A stretch of 37,992 nt of DNA from Clostridia bacterium (GTDB taxonomy: Bacteria > Bacillota > Clostridia > Christensenellales > Aristaeellaceae), in NCBI GenBank assembly GCA_900769875.1, contig CAAGII010000092.1:1-37992 (forward strand). Direction: 5' to 3'. The notes beneath the pieces are model-generated. The model made no database searches, had not been told where the DNA came from, and saw nothing but the letters and a program-made list of their open reading frames with translations. The position numbers were made by a program, and so were the translations under genes. Numbering within the stretch: position 1 is the stretch's first letter; every line of letters begins with the position of its first letter. Positions 15,485 to 22,926 of this stretch are shown in pieces.

Positions 15485-16786
15485 ATGAAACATACATTTG
15501 CTGCCCTGATTGCTGCGGTCATGCTGTGCGCAGTGTGCCTTGCGGGCGTGGCGGAGGGAGTATCCCTTGCGGGTACATACCAGCTGGATGCGTCCAGCCT
15601 TGGCATGCCGCTGAACGTGTATCTGACGGTGGATGAGAACGGCGCCTTCCAGTGGACGAACAAGCTGGTGGATGGCGTGGACAAGGGTCATGGCAAAATC
15701 GGAGAGCAGGATGGTCTGTATATGATGCTCTATTCCGATTCCACCAATGACGCGGTCAAAACCGCCACCTTCACCATGGACGGTGTGAATCTTCTCTTCT
15801 CCACGAAGGTACCCTACGGCTCAAGCAGCTTCTCCCCGAACATGGAGAATCCCGAGAGCCCCATCTATCCCGTGGCGAAGAAACTGCTCTACACCGAATA
15901 CCTTGGGGAATATGTCGGCTCTCTGGAAGTGGAGGCCATGGGCAGCGTCATTGTCTATCAGGCCGAGCTGACGCTGATGAACGGCGCGGAGTATGCCATG
16001 ACCAGCCGCTTCACCATGGGCGGCACCGAGTACACCTATGAGCAGCAGGGCACATTCACCATCGCGGACGGTCAGCTGACGCTTGTCTGCGAGGGTAAGG
16101 ATGGCCAGGCGGGTACCATCGACGGCAATGGCATCAGCATTCCGCTGTTCCTCTCCGCCATGGCCTCCAGCCCGCGTCAGATTGAACTGAAGAAGGCCGT
16201 GACAGCCGAGGTTGCCGGTGTGTATACAGGCGTGAAGGATCTGTCCGCCATGGGTGTGTACGCGCGCACCGAGCTTGTGCTGGACGCCGTGGACGGCTTC
16301 ACCTATGTGTCGCGCATCGAGGGCGAGGAGGACTTCACCCTTGCCGGTACCTTCACCGTGGATGGCGAGACTGTAACGCTCTGTCCCGAGGGTGGCGAGG
16401 CTGTGGAATGCGCGCTTGCCAATGATGTGCTGACCGCCAAGCTGCGGATCAACGCCGCCGTTCCGATGGCAACGACCATCACTTTCTATCGCGATGTGGT
16501 GCAGGGCGTATTCACCGCCGCCGGCGAGGATGCAAACGGCTCCGCTGTGGCGGGTACGCTGACCCTCAATCCCGACGGTACCTATGCCATCGCGGTGGAA
16601 ATGGATGGCATGGTCACCTATGAGGAGGAGGGTACCTTTGTGACCGAGCCCTCCATGCTCGGCGTTTCTCTGGTGCTGACCGCCACCGATGGCACGGTTT
16701 CAACCGGCATGGTGGATGACACCATCAACATCAACCACAACGTGGACTACAGCTTCAACGTGCTTGGCTTCAAGTACGCCAAGTAA
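15485..16786 (+). CDS. Secreted protein of four ~100-residue beta-barrel-like repeats
   Basis: A 433-residue exported protein of unknown function. Residues 1-24 are a signal peptide (MKHTFAALIAAVMLCAVCLA core). The mature part consists of four divergent repeats at about 29-112, 139-238, 239-338 and 339-433. Each repeat opens with a G-x-Y/F motif (AGTYQL, GEYVGS, AGVYTG, QGVFTA), continues with an alternating strand pattern, has a central EEEGTF/EQQGTF/LAGTF/HGKI block, then a strand and an xDG turn, and ends in a hydrophobic strand. Small calycin-like barrels would fit, but no named family is certain. There is no anchor or catalytic motif. AAGGGGG precedes the ATG. A strong terminator follows, so the gene is monocistronic. 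Confidence 0.8.
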   Translation: MKHTFAALIAAVMLCAVCLAGVAEGVSLAGTYQLDASSLGMPLNVYLTVDENGAFQWTNKLVDGVDKGHGKIGEQDGLYMMLYSDSTNDAVKTATFTMDGVNLLFSTKVPYGSSSFSPNMENPESPIYPVAKKLLYTEYLGEYVGSLEVEAMGSVIVYQAELTLMNGAEYAMTSRFTMGGTEYTYEQQGTFTIADGQLTLVCEGKDGQAGTIDGNGISIPLFLSAMASSPRQIELKKAVTAEVAGVYTGVKDLSAMGVYARTELVLDAVDGFTYVSRIEGEEDFTLAGTFTVDGETVTLCPEGGEAVECALANDVLTAKLRINAAVPMATTITFYRDVVQGVFTAAGEDANGSAVAGTLTLNPDGTYAIAVEMDGMVTYEEEGTFVTEPSMLGVSLVLTATDGTVSTGMVDDTININHNVDYSFNVLGFKYAK

Positions 16787-16840
16787 GCGACGTTCCCCGC
16801 GTATTGAGCGGGAATTCGGCGGAAACAGCAACGAAATCGA

Positions 16841-16879
16841 CCTCCCGCTGCGGCACAGGCTGCGGCAGGAGGCCGTTTT
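16841..16879 (+). terminator. Rho-independent terminator of the four-repeat gene
   Basis: CCTCC (16841-16845) and GCTGCGGC (16847-16854) pair with GCTGCGGC (16859-16866, with wobble pairs) and GGAGG (16868-16872) around the tetraloop ACAG, with one C/A mismatch. CCGTTTTG follows. Confidence 0.75.
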
Positions 16880-16895
16880 GCTATTAGAGCATCTC

Positions 16896-16913
16896 GAGGA
16901 TGCATACATCCTC
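16896..16913. promoter_or_regulatory. Inverted repeat GAGGATG-N4-CATCCTC
   Basis: A perfect 7-bp inverted repeat with a 4-bp spacer lies 72 bp upstream of the next gene and just past the previous terminator. It may be an operator or a small leader hairpin. No clear -35/-10 pair was found in 16880-16984. Confidence 0.35.
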
Positions 16914-16984
16914 AAAAGGGATGAAAACCACTTGCCGGATCGTTTGGGTGGCAGGCAGTACGCCGGAGAAAGGAAGGATCTGTC

Positions 16985-17479
16985 ATGAAGAACATCATTG
17001 CTGCGCTGCTCTTGCTCCTTGTGTTCAAGGCTGTACCGTATCATCCGCATGCGCAGAGCGTACAGCTGCCCAATCCGATGATTGCCATGGCATCGCTTGA
17101 AGAAGTGAATGAAGAAGCGCAGGTGAACCTGTGTCTGCCGCCGGTGATGGGCGTAACGGATCAGTCATACACGCTTCTTAAAGGCGTGCCCGCAATCGGT
17201 GAATTGCGCTATGTGCTTGGCGGCTATTCCTATACATTTCGGGCGTGCCGCGGCACGGAGAATGATATTTCAGGCGTGTGGCTTGAGCAGGGAACGGCTT
17301 TCCCGGATCACGCTGGGGAGGGCATCGCGTTTGCCCGCACAGAAGAGGTCAAGCTTGCCAGATGGTTCCACGCCCCGGTACAGTATGTGCTGATGGTGGA
17401 GGACAAGGGCGAATTGGACGAAAACGCCTTTGCGGTTATCGCTCAGGAAATGGCGGATCGGACAGACCCGGCGTTCTGA
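16985..17479 (+). CDS. Small secreted protein of unknown function
   Basis: A 164-residue protein with an N-terminal signal peptide (MKNIIAALLLLLVFKAV, probable cleavage near HAQS). The mature part begins with a polar helix (SLEEVNEEAQVNLCLPP) and continues with beta-rich sequence, GELRYVLGGYSYTFRA and VQYVLMVEDKGELDENAF. The shape recalls secreted DUF4367-type domains in Clostridia, but I cannot assign it. No catalytic motif is visible; the two cysteines could form a disulfide. AAGGAAGG lies upstream of the ATG. It is downstream of another secreted protein but separated by a terminator, so it probably has its own weak promoter. Confidence 0.7.
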   Translation: MKNIIAALLLLLVFKAVPYHPHAQSVQLPNPMIAMASLEEVNEEAQVNLCLPPVMGVTDQSYTLLKGVPAIGELRYVLGGYSYTFRACRGTENDISGVWLEQGTAFPDHAGEGIAFARTEEVKLARWFHAPVQYVLMVEDKGELDENAFAVIAQEMADRTDPAF

Positions 17480-17503
17480 CGCGTGTGTCCTGCAAGCTGC
17501 CTG

Positions 17504-17525
17504 CCGGAGGGCAACTCCCTCACGG
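17504..17525. terminator. Hairpin between convergent genes
   Basis: CCGGAGGG (17504-17511) pairs with CCCTCACGG (17517-17525) with a bulged A. No U-tract follows on either strand, so termination activity is uncertain. Confidence 0.3.
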
Positions 17526-17551
17526 ATGCGATGCGAGCAGACGAAGCGACA

Positions 17552-18832
17552 TCAGCCGTCCGACACGCGTTCCACGCTGATTCCGCTGGTACTGCTTTCG
17601 AGGAAGCAGGCGTCAGCATCCGCTTCAGGAGTGTCCGCAAGCTTTTGGATGCGCATGTCGGAGAACGAGAACTGCCGGAGGGTATACTGCTGATCGTTTG
17701 CCGTTACGTTCAGGTAGGTGTCACAGCGCAGACGGCAGCCCCGCATGGACACATGATCCGCAACGGATACGGGCATGTCGGAGCGTCCCTTCAGGTCGAA
17801 GAACTGCGTCCATGGGTTGATGTTCAGGCAGTTCTGAACCTTTCCCGTGATATCCTCCACCGCGATGTACTCGTAGTGCTGTGGCGTATCCGGGCGTATT
17901 TTCAGCCACAGCAGGTTGTAGCCGCACGAGACGGTTATGCGGCGCATCAGCACATTGAGGTTGTGGATGGATTCCGATCCGCAGGTGAGGCAGCCGTGGC
18001 AGAAGCCGTAGGTGCAGTCCTCGATCAGGATGCGCTCGTTGCTTCCGTTTTCAGGAAGCGTATCGGCCCAGGGGCCTTTGCCGCCCTTGAGCACCACAGC
18101 GTCGTCGTTGACCTCCAGATGGCAGCTTTTCACCAGCACGTCGTGACATACGTCAATGTCGATCGCGTCGGTGCTTGGCGCGCGAACAGGCGACGCGGGT
18201 GAGAAGATGCGGCAGCCAATGTATTTCACATGGCTGCAGCGGTAGAGGTGATTCGTCCAGAAGCAAGCGTTTTGCAGCCTGAGCCCGGCGACCAGCACGT
18301 TGCGGCAGTTGGACAGATAGATCAGCCGGGGACGCTGCTCGTCCTTGTTGGTACAGGCCGGATTCCATGAGCGGCGCTGCCAGAACGCCTTCCAGCTGCG
18401 CAGACCGTTGCCGTCGATGGTTCCTTCACCGCACATGACGAAGCCGTCCAGCCCGTCCGCGTTGATCAGCGCGGGCAGATACCTGCAGCTTTCACCCTCG
18501 ATGCGCGTGTCACACACGGGATAATCCGCCGGGTCATCGCTGCCCTTGAGCATACCGCCGCTTAACACGCACAGGTTCACATGCGGACGGAAAAACAGCG
18601 CACCGGACAGATAGGTTCCCGCCGGCACGATAATCACGCCGCCGCCTTCCTCCGCCGCCTGATCGATGAGGCGCTGGATAGCCTGCGTATGGACGCGTCC
18701 GTCGTCAAGAATGCCGTAGTCCGTCAGCACATAGGGACGGCCAAGTTCGCTTGGCTGCGGTACATGCGTATCAAAAAACCATGGATCAATGGGCGTTCCG
18801 TCGGGGAAGCGTTCGGTCGGATACGAAAGCAT
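17552..18832 (-). CDS. GH28-family (polygalacturonase-like) pectin hydrolase, cytoplasmic
   Basis: A 426-residue right-handed beta-helix enzyme of the GH28 type, expected to hydrolyse alpha-1,4 galacturonic acid bonds or related sugars. Catalytic aspartates are in STDAIDI and in the NDDAVVLKGG pair. The substrate-binding histidine occurs in CHGCLTCGSES, where canonical enzymes have GHG, and LKIRPD stands for the usual RIK. The N-terminal pectate-lyase-3-like start (YGILDDGRVHTQAIQRLID) is typical. There is no signal peptide, so it probably acts on imported oligosaccharides. AAAGGAGG precedes the ATG at 18832. It is divergent from a PHP-domain gene, the two being separated by only 149 bp. Confidence 0.88.
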   Translation of the reverse strand: MLSYPTERFPDGTPIDPWFFDTHVPQPSELGRPYVLTDYGILDDGRVHTQAIQRLIDQAAEEGGGVIIVPAGTYLSGALFFRPHVNLCVLSGGMLKGSDDPADYPVCDTRIEGESCRYLPALINADGLDGFVMCGEGTIDGNGLRSWKAFWQRRSWNPACTNKDEQRPRLIYLSNCRNVLVAGLRLQNACFWTNHLYRCSHVKYIGCRIFSPASPVRAPSTDAIDIDVCHDVLVKSCHLEVNDDAVVLKGGKGPWADTLPENGSNERILIEDCTYGFCHGCLTCGSESIHNLNVLMRRITVSCGYNLLWLKIRPDTPQHYEYIAVEDITGKVQNCLNINPWTQFFDLKGRSDMPVSVADHVSMRGCRLRCDTYLNVTANDQQYTLRQFSFSDMRIQKLADTPEADADACFLESSTSGISVERVSDG

Positions 18833-18870
18833 GGCAGAGAATCCTCCTTTGTGCTGTTGGTTGTATCTCC

Positions 18871-18880
18871 ATTGTAGCAT
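18871..18880 (-). promoter_or_regulatory. Extended -10 promoter of the GH28 gene
   Basis: ATGCTACAAT on the minus strand gives TACAAT (18871-18876) with a TGn extension. No good -35 box is present at 17 bp, as is common for extended -10 promoters. Confidence 0.55.
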
Positions 18881-18919
18881 ATCCTGAGCCGGTATGCCAT
18901 GCTTTTTCTGCCAATGGGC

Positions 18920-18948
18920 TTGAAGGAGCATGCGCTTTTCATTATAAT
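18920..18948 (+). promoter_or_regulatory. Promoter of the PHP-domain gene
   Basis: TTGAAG (18920-18925), a 17-bp spacer and TATAAT (18943-18948). It is back to back with the GH28 promoter, the two -10 boxes about 65 bp apart. Confidence 0.75.
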
Positions 18949-18981
18949 GGAGGACGCAAGCATATCAGGGGAGATGAGTGT

Positions 18982-19770
18982 GTGGCTTACCTTTACGAAA
19001 CCCATCTGCACACCAGTCAGGGCAGCCGCTGCGGAAGCAGCACCGGGCGTGAGCAGGCGCGGTTCTATCATGACAGGGGCTATCAGGGCATCATCGTGAC
19101 GGATCATTTCTTTGGCGGCAATACCGCCGCGCCCCGTGACGGAAGCTGGAAGGACAGGATCAGCCGCTTCTGCGAGGGCTATGTGGATGCGTGGAACGAG
19201 GGACAGAGGATCGGGCTGGATGTGTTCTTCGGCTGGGAGCAGACCTTTGAGGGCGATGATTATCTTGTCTACGGTCTTGACATGCAGTGGCTGCTGGAGC
19301 ATCCCGAAATGGAACACTGGAATCGCAGGGAGCAGCTTGCCGGAGTGCACGCTGCCGGAGGCTGTGTGGTGCAGGCACATCCCTTCCGCTGCCGTGATTA
19401 CCTGAGCAGGGTGCTGCTCGGGCCGGATTACGCGGATGCCGTGGAGGTTGCGAACGCGGGCAATGAGCCGCTGCATGATTACTACGCGCGCCTTTACGCG
19501 GAGACTCACCATCTGATGATGACGAGCGGCTCGGACAATCACCGCGCGCAGGACGGCGCGCCGCTGATGGGCGTATCCCTGAAGCGCAAGCTGAGGTCGA
19601 TCCGGGACTGGGTTCGCATCATCCGCAAAGGCGAGCCTGTCGAGCTGCATGTGCCCTTCAGCCGCTTTGCCATGCCGCTGAATACGGAGCTGCCCCTGAG
19701 CTGCTATCTTCTTGATGAGCATGAGGACAAGGTGCGCTATCGCCAGAGATGGCTGCATGACGTTGAATAA
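18982..19770 (+). CDS. PHP-domain metal-dependent phosphoesterase-like protein
   Basis: A 262-residue cytoplasmic protein of the PHP superfamily, which includes histidinol phosphatase and polymerase-associated phosphoesterases. Metal-binding motifs appear in order: THLHTS near the N terminus, VTDHFF, VQAHPFRC in the middle and SGSDNHR near the C terminus. FFGWEQTFEG and VEVANAGNEP supply further acidic ligands. The substrate is unknown. The frame is open well upstream, but GGGGAG is 8 nt before the GTG at 18982, which also follows the promoter, so GTG is the likely start. A terminator follows directly. Confidence 0.85.
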   Translation: MAYLYETHLHTSQGSRCGSSTGREQARFYHDRGYQGIIVTDHFFGGNTAAPRDGSWKDRISRFCEGYVDAWNEGQRIGLDVFFGWEQTFEGDDYLVYGLDMQWLLEHPEMEHWNRREQLAGVHAAGGCVVQAHPFRCRDYLSRVLLGPDYADAVEVANAGNEPLHDYYARLYAETHHLMMTSGSDNHRAQDGAPLMGVSLKRKLRSIRDWVRIIRKGEPVELHVPFSRFAMPLNTELPLSCYLLDEHEDKVRYRQRWLHDVE

Positions 19771-19775
19771 CCCCT

Positions 19776-19808
19776 AACGGATGTCGCCGCACGGGCGCAT
19801 CCGTTTTT
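19776..19808 (+). terminator. Rho-independent terminator of the PHP-domain gene
   Basis: AACGGATG (19776-19783) pairs with CATCCGTT (19798-19805), with an inner CGCC/GGCG stem and a terminal T-run. Confidence 0.85.
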
Positions 19809-19842
19809 GCATGGAACGGCTGATGGCAGTGTATGCTAATTC

Positions 19843-19862
19843 AGCGGCGTGACTGCGCCGCT
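19843..19862. repeat. Inverted repeat AGCGGCG-N6-CGCCGCT
   Basis: A perfect 7-bp hairpin upstream of the csoR promoter, without a U-tract. Its function is unknown. The rest of 19809-19920 shows no gene. Confidence 0.35.
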
Positions 19863-19920
19863 TGTACCCACGCGCATGAACTGATTTCACCACAGGATCG
19901 GGCAGCAGGATCAAACAAGC

Positions 19921-19949
19921 TTGACAAATACCCCGTGGGGGTATATAAT
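19921..19949 (+). promoter_or_regulatory. Consensus promoter with embedded CsoR-type copper operator
   Basis: TTGACA (19921-19926), a 17-bp spacer and TATAAT (19944-19949). The spacer is filled by ATACCCC-GTG-GGGGTAT (19928-19944), a palindrome of the G/C-tract type bound by apo-CsoR repressors. Binding would cover both boxes; copper should release the protein and open the promoter. Confidence 0.9.
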
Positions 19950-19975
19950 ATCGCATGGAAAGGCGGGGGATCGCA

Positions 19976-20302
19976 ATGCATGATGAAACAAACGGTATTC
20001 CATCTTCCTGTGCATGCGTACATGCAAGAACAAAGCACCGAAGCGATGAGGAACGCAGAGCGCTGCTGAACAGGCTCTCGCGCATTGAGGGACAGATACG
20101 CGGCCTGCGGGCCATGGTGGAGCGTGAGGCGTACTGTCCGGATATTCTGACGCAGGCGCAGGCGGTCAACGCGGCGCTGAATTCGTTTTGCCGCGAGCTT
20201 CTGTCCAAGCATATCAGAACCTGCGTAGTGGATGATGTGCGCGCGGGCAGGGAGGATACTGTGGACGAGCTTCTGCAGACCCTGCAGCGCATGATGAAAT
20301 GA
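19976..20302 (+). CDS. csoR: CsoR-family copper-sensing repressor
   Basis: A 108-residue all-helical DNA-binding metal sensor (DUF156/CsoR-RcnR family). The Cu(I) ligands are C54 in EAYCPDI and H79/C83 in KHIRTC, the standard C-H-C set, and RIEGQIRGLRAMVE is the conserved DNA-contacting helix. The N terminus has an unusual extension with C12, C14 and H16 (SSCACVHA), which may add a metal site. The ATG at 19955 sits on the predicted transcription start, so the ATG at 19976, with GGCGGGGG upstream, is preferred. It is co-transcribed with copA 21 bp downstream and should repress both genes through the embedded operator. Confidence 0.92.
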   Translation: MHDETNGIPSSCACVHARTKHRSDEERRALLNRLSRIEGQIRGLRAMVEREAYCPDILTQAQAVNAALNSFCRELLSKHIRTCVVDDVRAGREDTVDELLQTLQRMMK

Positions 20303-20323
20303 AATCGGGGAGACGACACGGAT

Positions 20324-22840
20324 ATGAAGCAGTTTCTTATTACGGGCATGAGCTGCGCGGCTTGTGCCGCGCGTGTGGAGAAGGCGGTGAGCGGTGTGGA
20401 GGGAGTGACCTCCTGCGCCGTATCGCTGCTGACCAATTCCATGGGTGTGGAGGGCACGGCGGACGATCTGTCCATCATCCGCGCGGTGCAGGAGGCAGGC
20501 TACGGCGCGTCTGCCAGGGGGGAAGCCGCGCCCGCGGCGGCAGAGCAGGCTGATGACGATCCGCTGCGCGATCATGAAACACCTGCGCTGAAGCGAAGGC
20601 TGGTTTTCAGCGTGCTTCTTCTTGTACTGCTGATGTATATGTCCATGGGGCACATGATGTGGGGCTGGCCGCTGCCTGCGTGGTTTGAGGACAACCATGT
20701 GGCGATGGGGCTTGTACAGCTGCTTTTGACCGGCGTGATCATGCTGCTCAACCATCGCTTCTTTACAAGCGGCTTCAGGGCGCTTATCCGCCGCTCACCC
20801 AATATGGATACGCTGGTTGCGCTGGGCGCCTCTGCGTCGTTTGCGTACAGCGTCTACGCGCTCTTTGCCATGACGGACGCTCAGCTTCATGGCGGCGCGG
20901 AGGCTGCCATGGCGTGGATGGATCAATTCTATTTTGAATCCGCCGCGATGATTCTGACGCTCATTACCGTGGGCAAGATGCTGGAAGCGCGCTCCAAGGG
21001 CAAAACCACCGACGCGCTCCGTGCCCTGATGAAACTCGCGCCGAGGCTTGCAACGGTGATCCGCGAGGACAGGGAGGTGGAAATTCCTGCCGCTGACGTT
21101 CGACCGGGCGAAGTGTTCATTGTTCGACCGGGCGAGCAGATCCCCGTGGACGGCGTAGTGCAGGAAGGCGATACCGCGGTCAATGAGTCGGCGCTGACGG
21201 GCGAGTCGATCCCGGTGGACAAGCTTCCGGGCGACACGGTGTCTGCCGGGACGATGAATCAGTCGGGCTTCATCAGGTGCGTGGCAAAGCGCGTGGGCGA
21301 GGATACGACACTGAGCCAGATCATACGCCTTGTTTCGGACGCCGCCGCGACCAAAGCGCCCATCGCGAAGGTGGCAGACCGTGTGAGCGGCGTGTTTGTG
21401 CCCGTGGTCATGGGGATTGCGTTCGTCACGCTGGCCGCATGGCTGCTTGCGGGGCGCGAGTTTGGCTATGCGCTCGCCCGCACCATCAGCGTGCTGGTCA
21501 TATCCTGCCCCTGCGCGCTGGGACTTGCCACGCCTGTCGCGATCATGGTGGGCAGCGGCGTGGGCGCAAAACACGGCATCCTGTTCAAGACGGCGGTCAG
21601 CCTTGAGGAATGTGGCAAAACGCGCATCGTCGCGCTGGACAAGACCGGCACCATCACCAGGGGAAAACCTGAACTGACTGACGTCCTGCCATGCAACGGC
21701 GTATCCGAGGATGCGCTGCTGACCTGCGCCTACGCGCTGGAGAGCAGGAGCGAGCATCCGCTGGCGAGGGCGATTGTTATCGCAGCTGAGCAGCGCGCGC
21801 TGCCCCTGACCGGGGTGCAGGCATTCCGTGCTGTGCCGGGAAACGGGCTGGAGGCTGAAATGAACGGCGCAAAGGTGGCGGGCGGCAGCCTTGCCTTCAT
21901 TGAGCGACAGGCGGAGGTGACGCAGGACACGCGCGCACAGGCGGAGCGGGTGGCCATGCAGGGCAAAACGCCCGTTTTCTTTGCGCAGCAGGGGCGTCTG
22001 CTTGGCATGCTGGCGGTTGCGGATACCATCCGTCCTGACAGCGCGGAGGCGGTGCGTGAGCTTCACCATCTGGGCGTCAGGGTGGTGATGCTGACCGGCG
22101 ATAACCGCCATACGGCTGAGGCGATCGGCAGGGAAGCCGGTGTGGACGAGGTGATAGCCGGCGTGCTGCCAAGCGAAAAGGAAAACGCGATCCGCTCGCT
22201 GCAATCACAGGGTCGCGTAATGATGGTGGGCGACGGCGTGAATGACGCGCCGGCGCTGACCCGCGCCGATGTGGGCATGGCCATTGGCGCAGGCACGGAT
22301 GTGGCGATCGACGCGGCGGATATCGTGCTGATGAACGCGTCGCTCATGGACGCGGCTTCCGCCATCCGTTTGTCGCGGCATACGCTGCGCAACATCAAGC
22401 AGAACCTGTTCTGGGCGTTTATATACAATCTGGCGGGCATTCCGCTGGCAGCGGGCGTGTTTGCGCCGTGGCTGGGATGGGAGCTGAGTCCCATGTTCGG
22501 AGCGGCGGCTATGAGTCTGAGCAGCCTGTGCGTGGTCAGCAACGCGCTGCGCCTGAACTTCATCCGCCTTAGCCTGCCCGCCCGTGAGGGCAGAGAGCAT
22601 GAAAAGCAGCCTTCGTATCAACGGATCATGCTTGTGGAAGGAATGATGTGCCACCACTGTGAAATGACGGTCGAAAGCGCGCTGACCGCGCTGGACGGCG
22701 TTGTGCAGGCAAAGGCTGACCACGCTGCCGGTACGGTCACAGTGACGCTTGCGAGGTTTGTTGCGGACAACGCGCTGCGTGAAGCTGTGGAGCGTGAGGA
22801 TTATGTGGTTCGCGGCTTCCGTGAATCAGGCACGGCTTGA
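20324..22840 (+). CDS. copA: Copper-exporting P1B-type ATPase with N- and C-terminal HMA domains
   Basis: An 838-residue membrane pump that uses ATP to expel Cu(I). The N-terminal HMA domain has GMSCAAC (8-14). Membrane helices follow, with the transport motif CPC (395-397), the phosphorylated aspartate D439 in DKTGT, and GDGVNDAP in the hinge. After the last helices a second HMA domain is placed at the C terminus, GMMCHHC (773-779), instead of in tandem at the N terminus. The ATPase core looks complete. GGGGAG lies about 10 nt before the ATG. Its stop codon overlaps the -35 box of the first tandem promoter downstream. Confidence 0.95.
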   Translation: MKQFLITGMSCAACAARVEKAVSGVEGVTSCAVSLLTNSMGVEGTADDLSIIRAVQEAGYGASARGEAAPAAAEQADDDPLRDHETPALKRRLVFSVLLLVLLMYMSMGHMMWGWPLPAWFEDNHVAMGLVQLLLTGVIMLLNHRFFTSGFRALIRRSPNMDTLVALGASASFAYSVYALFAMTDAQLHGGAEAAMAWMDQFYFESAAMILTLITVGKMLEARSKGKTTDALRALMKLAPRLATVIREDREVEIPAADVRPGEVFIVRPGEQIPVDGVVQEGDTAVNESALTGESIPVDKLPGDTVSAGTMNQSGFIRCVAKRVGEDTTLSQIIRLVSDAAATKAPIAKVADRVSGVFVPVVMGIAFVTLAAWLLAGREFGYALARTISVLVISCPCALGLATPVAIMVGSGVGAKHGILFKTAVSLEECGKTRIVALDKTGTITRGKPELTDVLPCNGVSEDALLTCAYALESRSEHPLARAIVIAAEQRALPLTGVQAFRAVPGNGLEAEMNGAKVAGGSLAFIERQAEVTQDTRAQAERVAMQGKTPVFFAQQGRLLGMLAVADTIRPDSAEAVRELHHLGVRVVMLTGDNRHTAEAIGREAGVDEVIAGVLPSEKENAIRSLQSQGRVMMVGDGVNDAPALTRADVGMAIGAGTDVAIDAADIVLMNASLMDAASAIRLSRHTLRNIKQNLFWAFIYNLAGIPLAAGVFAPWLGWELSPMFGAAAMSLSSLCVVSNALRLNFIRLSLPAREGREHEKQPSYQRIMLVEGMMCHHCEMTVESALTALDGVVQAKADHAAGTVTVTLARFVADNALREAVEREDYVVRGFRESGTA

Positions 22841-22899
22841 CAACTGTGCGCGGATGCGCTATCCTACCATTGACAATGCTGTGATGGACGGCGTATCCT
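22837..22899 (+). promoter_or_regulatory. Tandem near-duplicate promoters
   Basis: Promoter 1 is TTGACA (22837-22842), 17 bp, TATCCT (22860-22865). Promoter 2 is TTGACA (22870-22875), 18 bp, TATCCT (22894-22899). Both use identical hexamers and TATCCTAC, and the spacers share short blocks, so the second looks like a diverged copy of the first. Confidence 0.65.
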
Positions 22900-22926
22900 A
22901 CAGCGGATGAAAGGTGGACAAACCAT

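Noticed and set aside
20795..22204. 469-codon frame antisense to copA
   Set aside because: CopA motifs on the + strand are unambiguous; the antisense product resembles no family.
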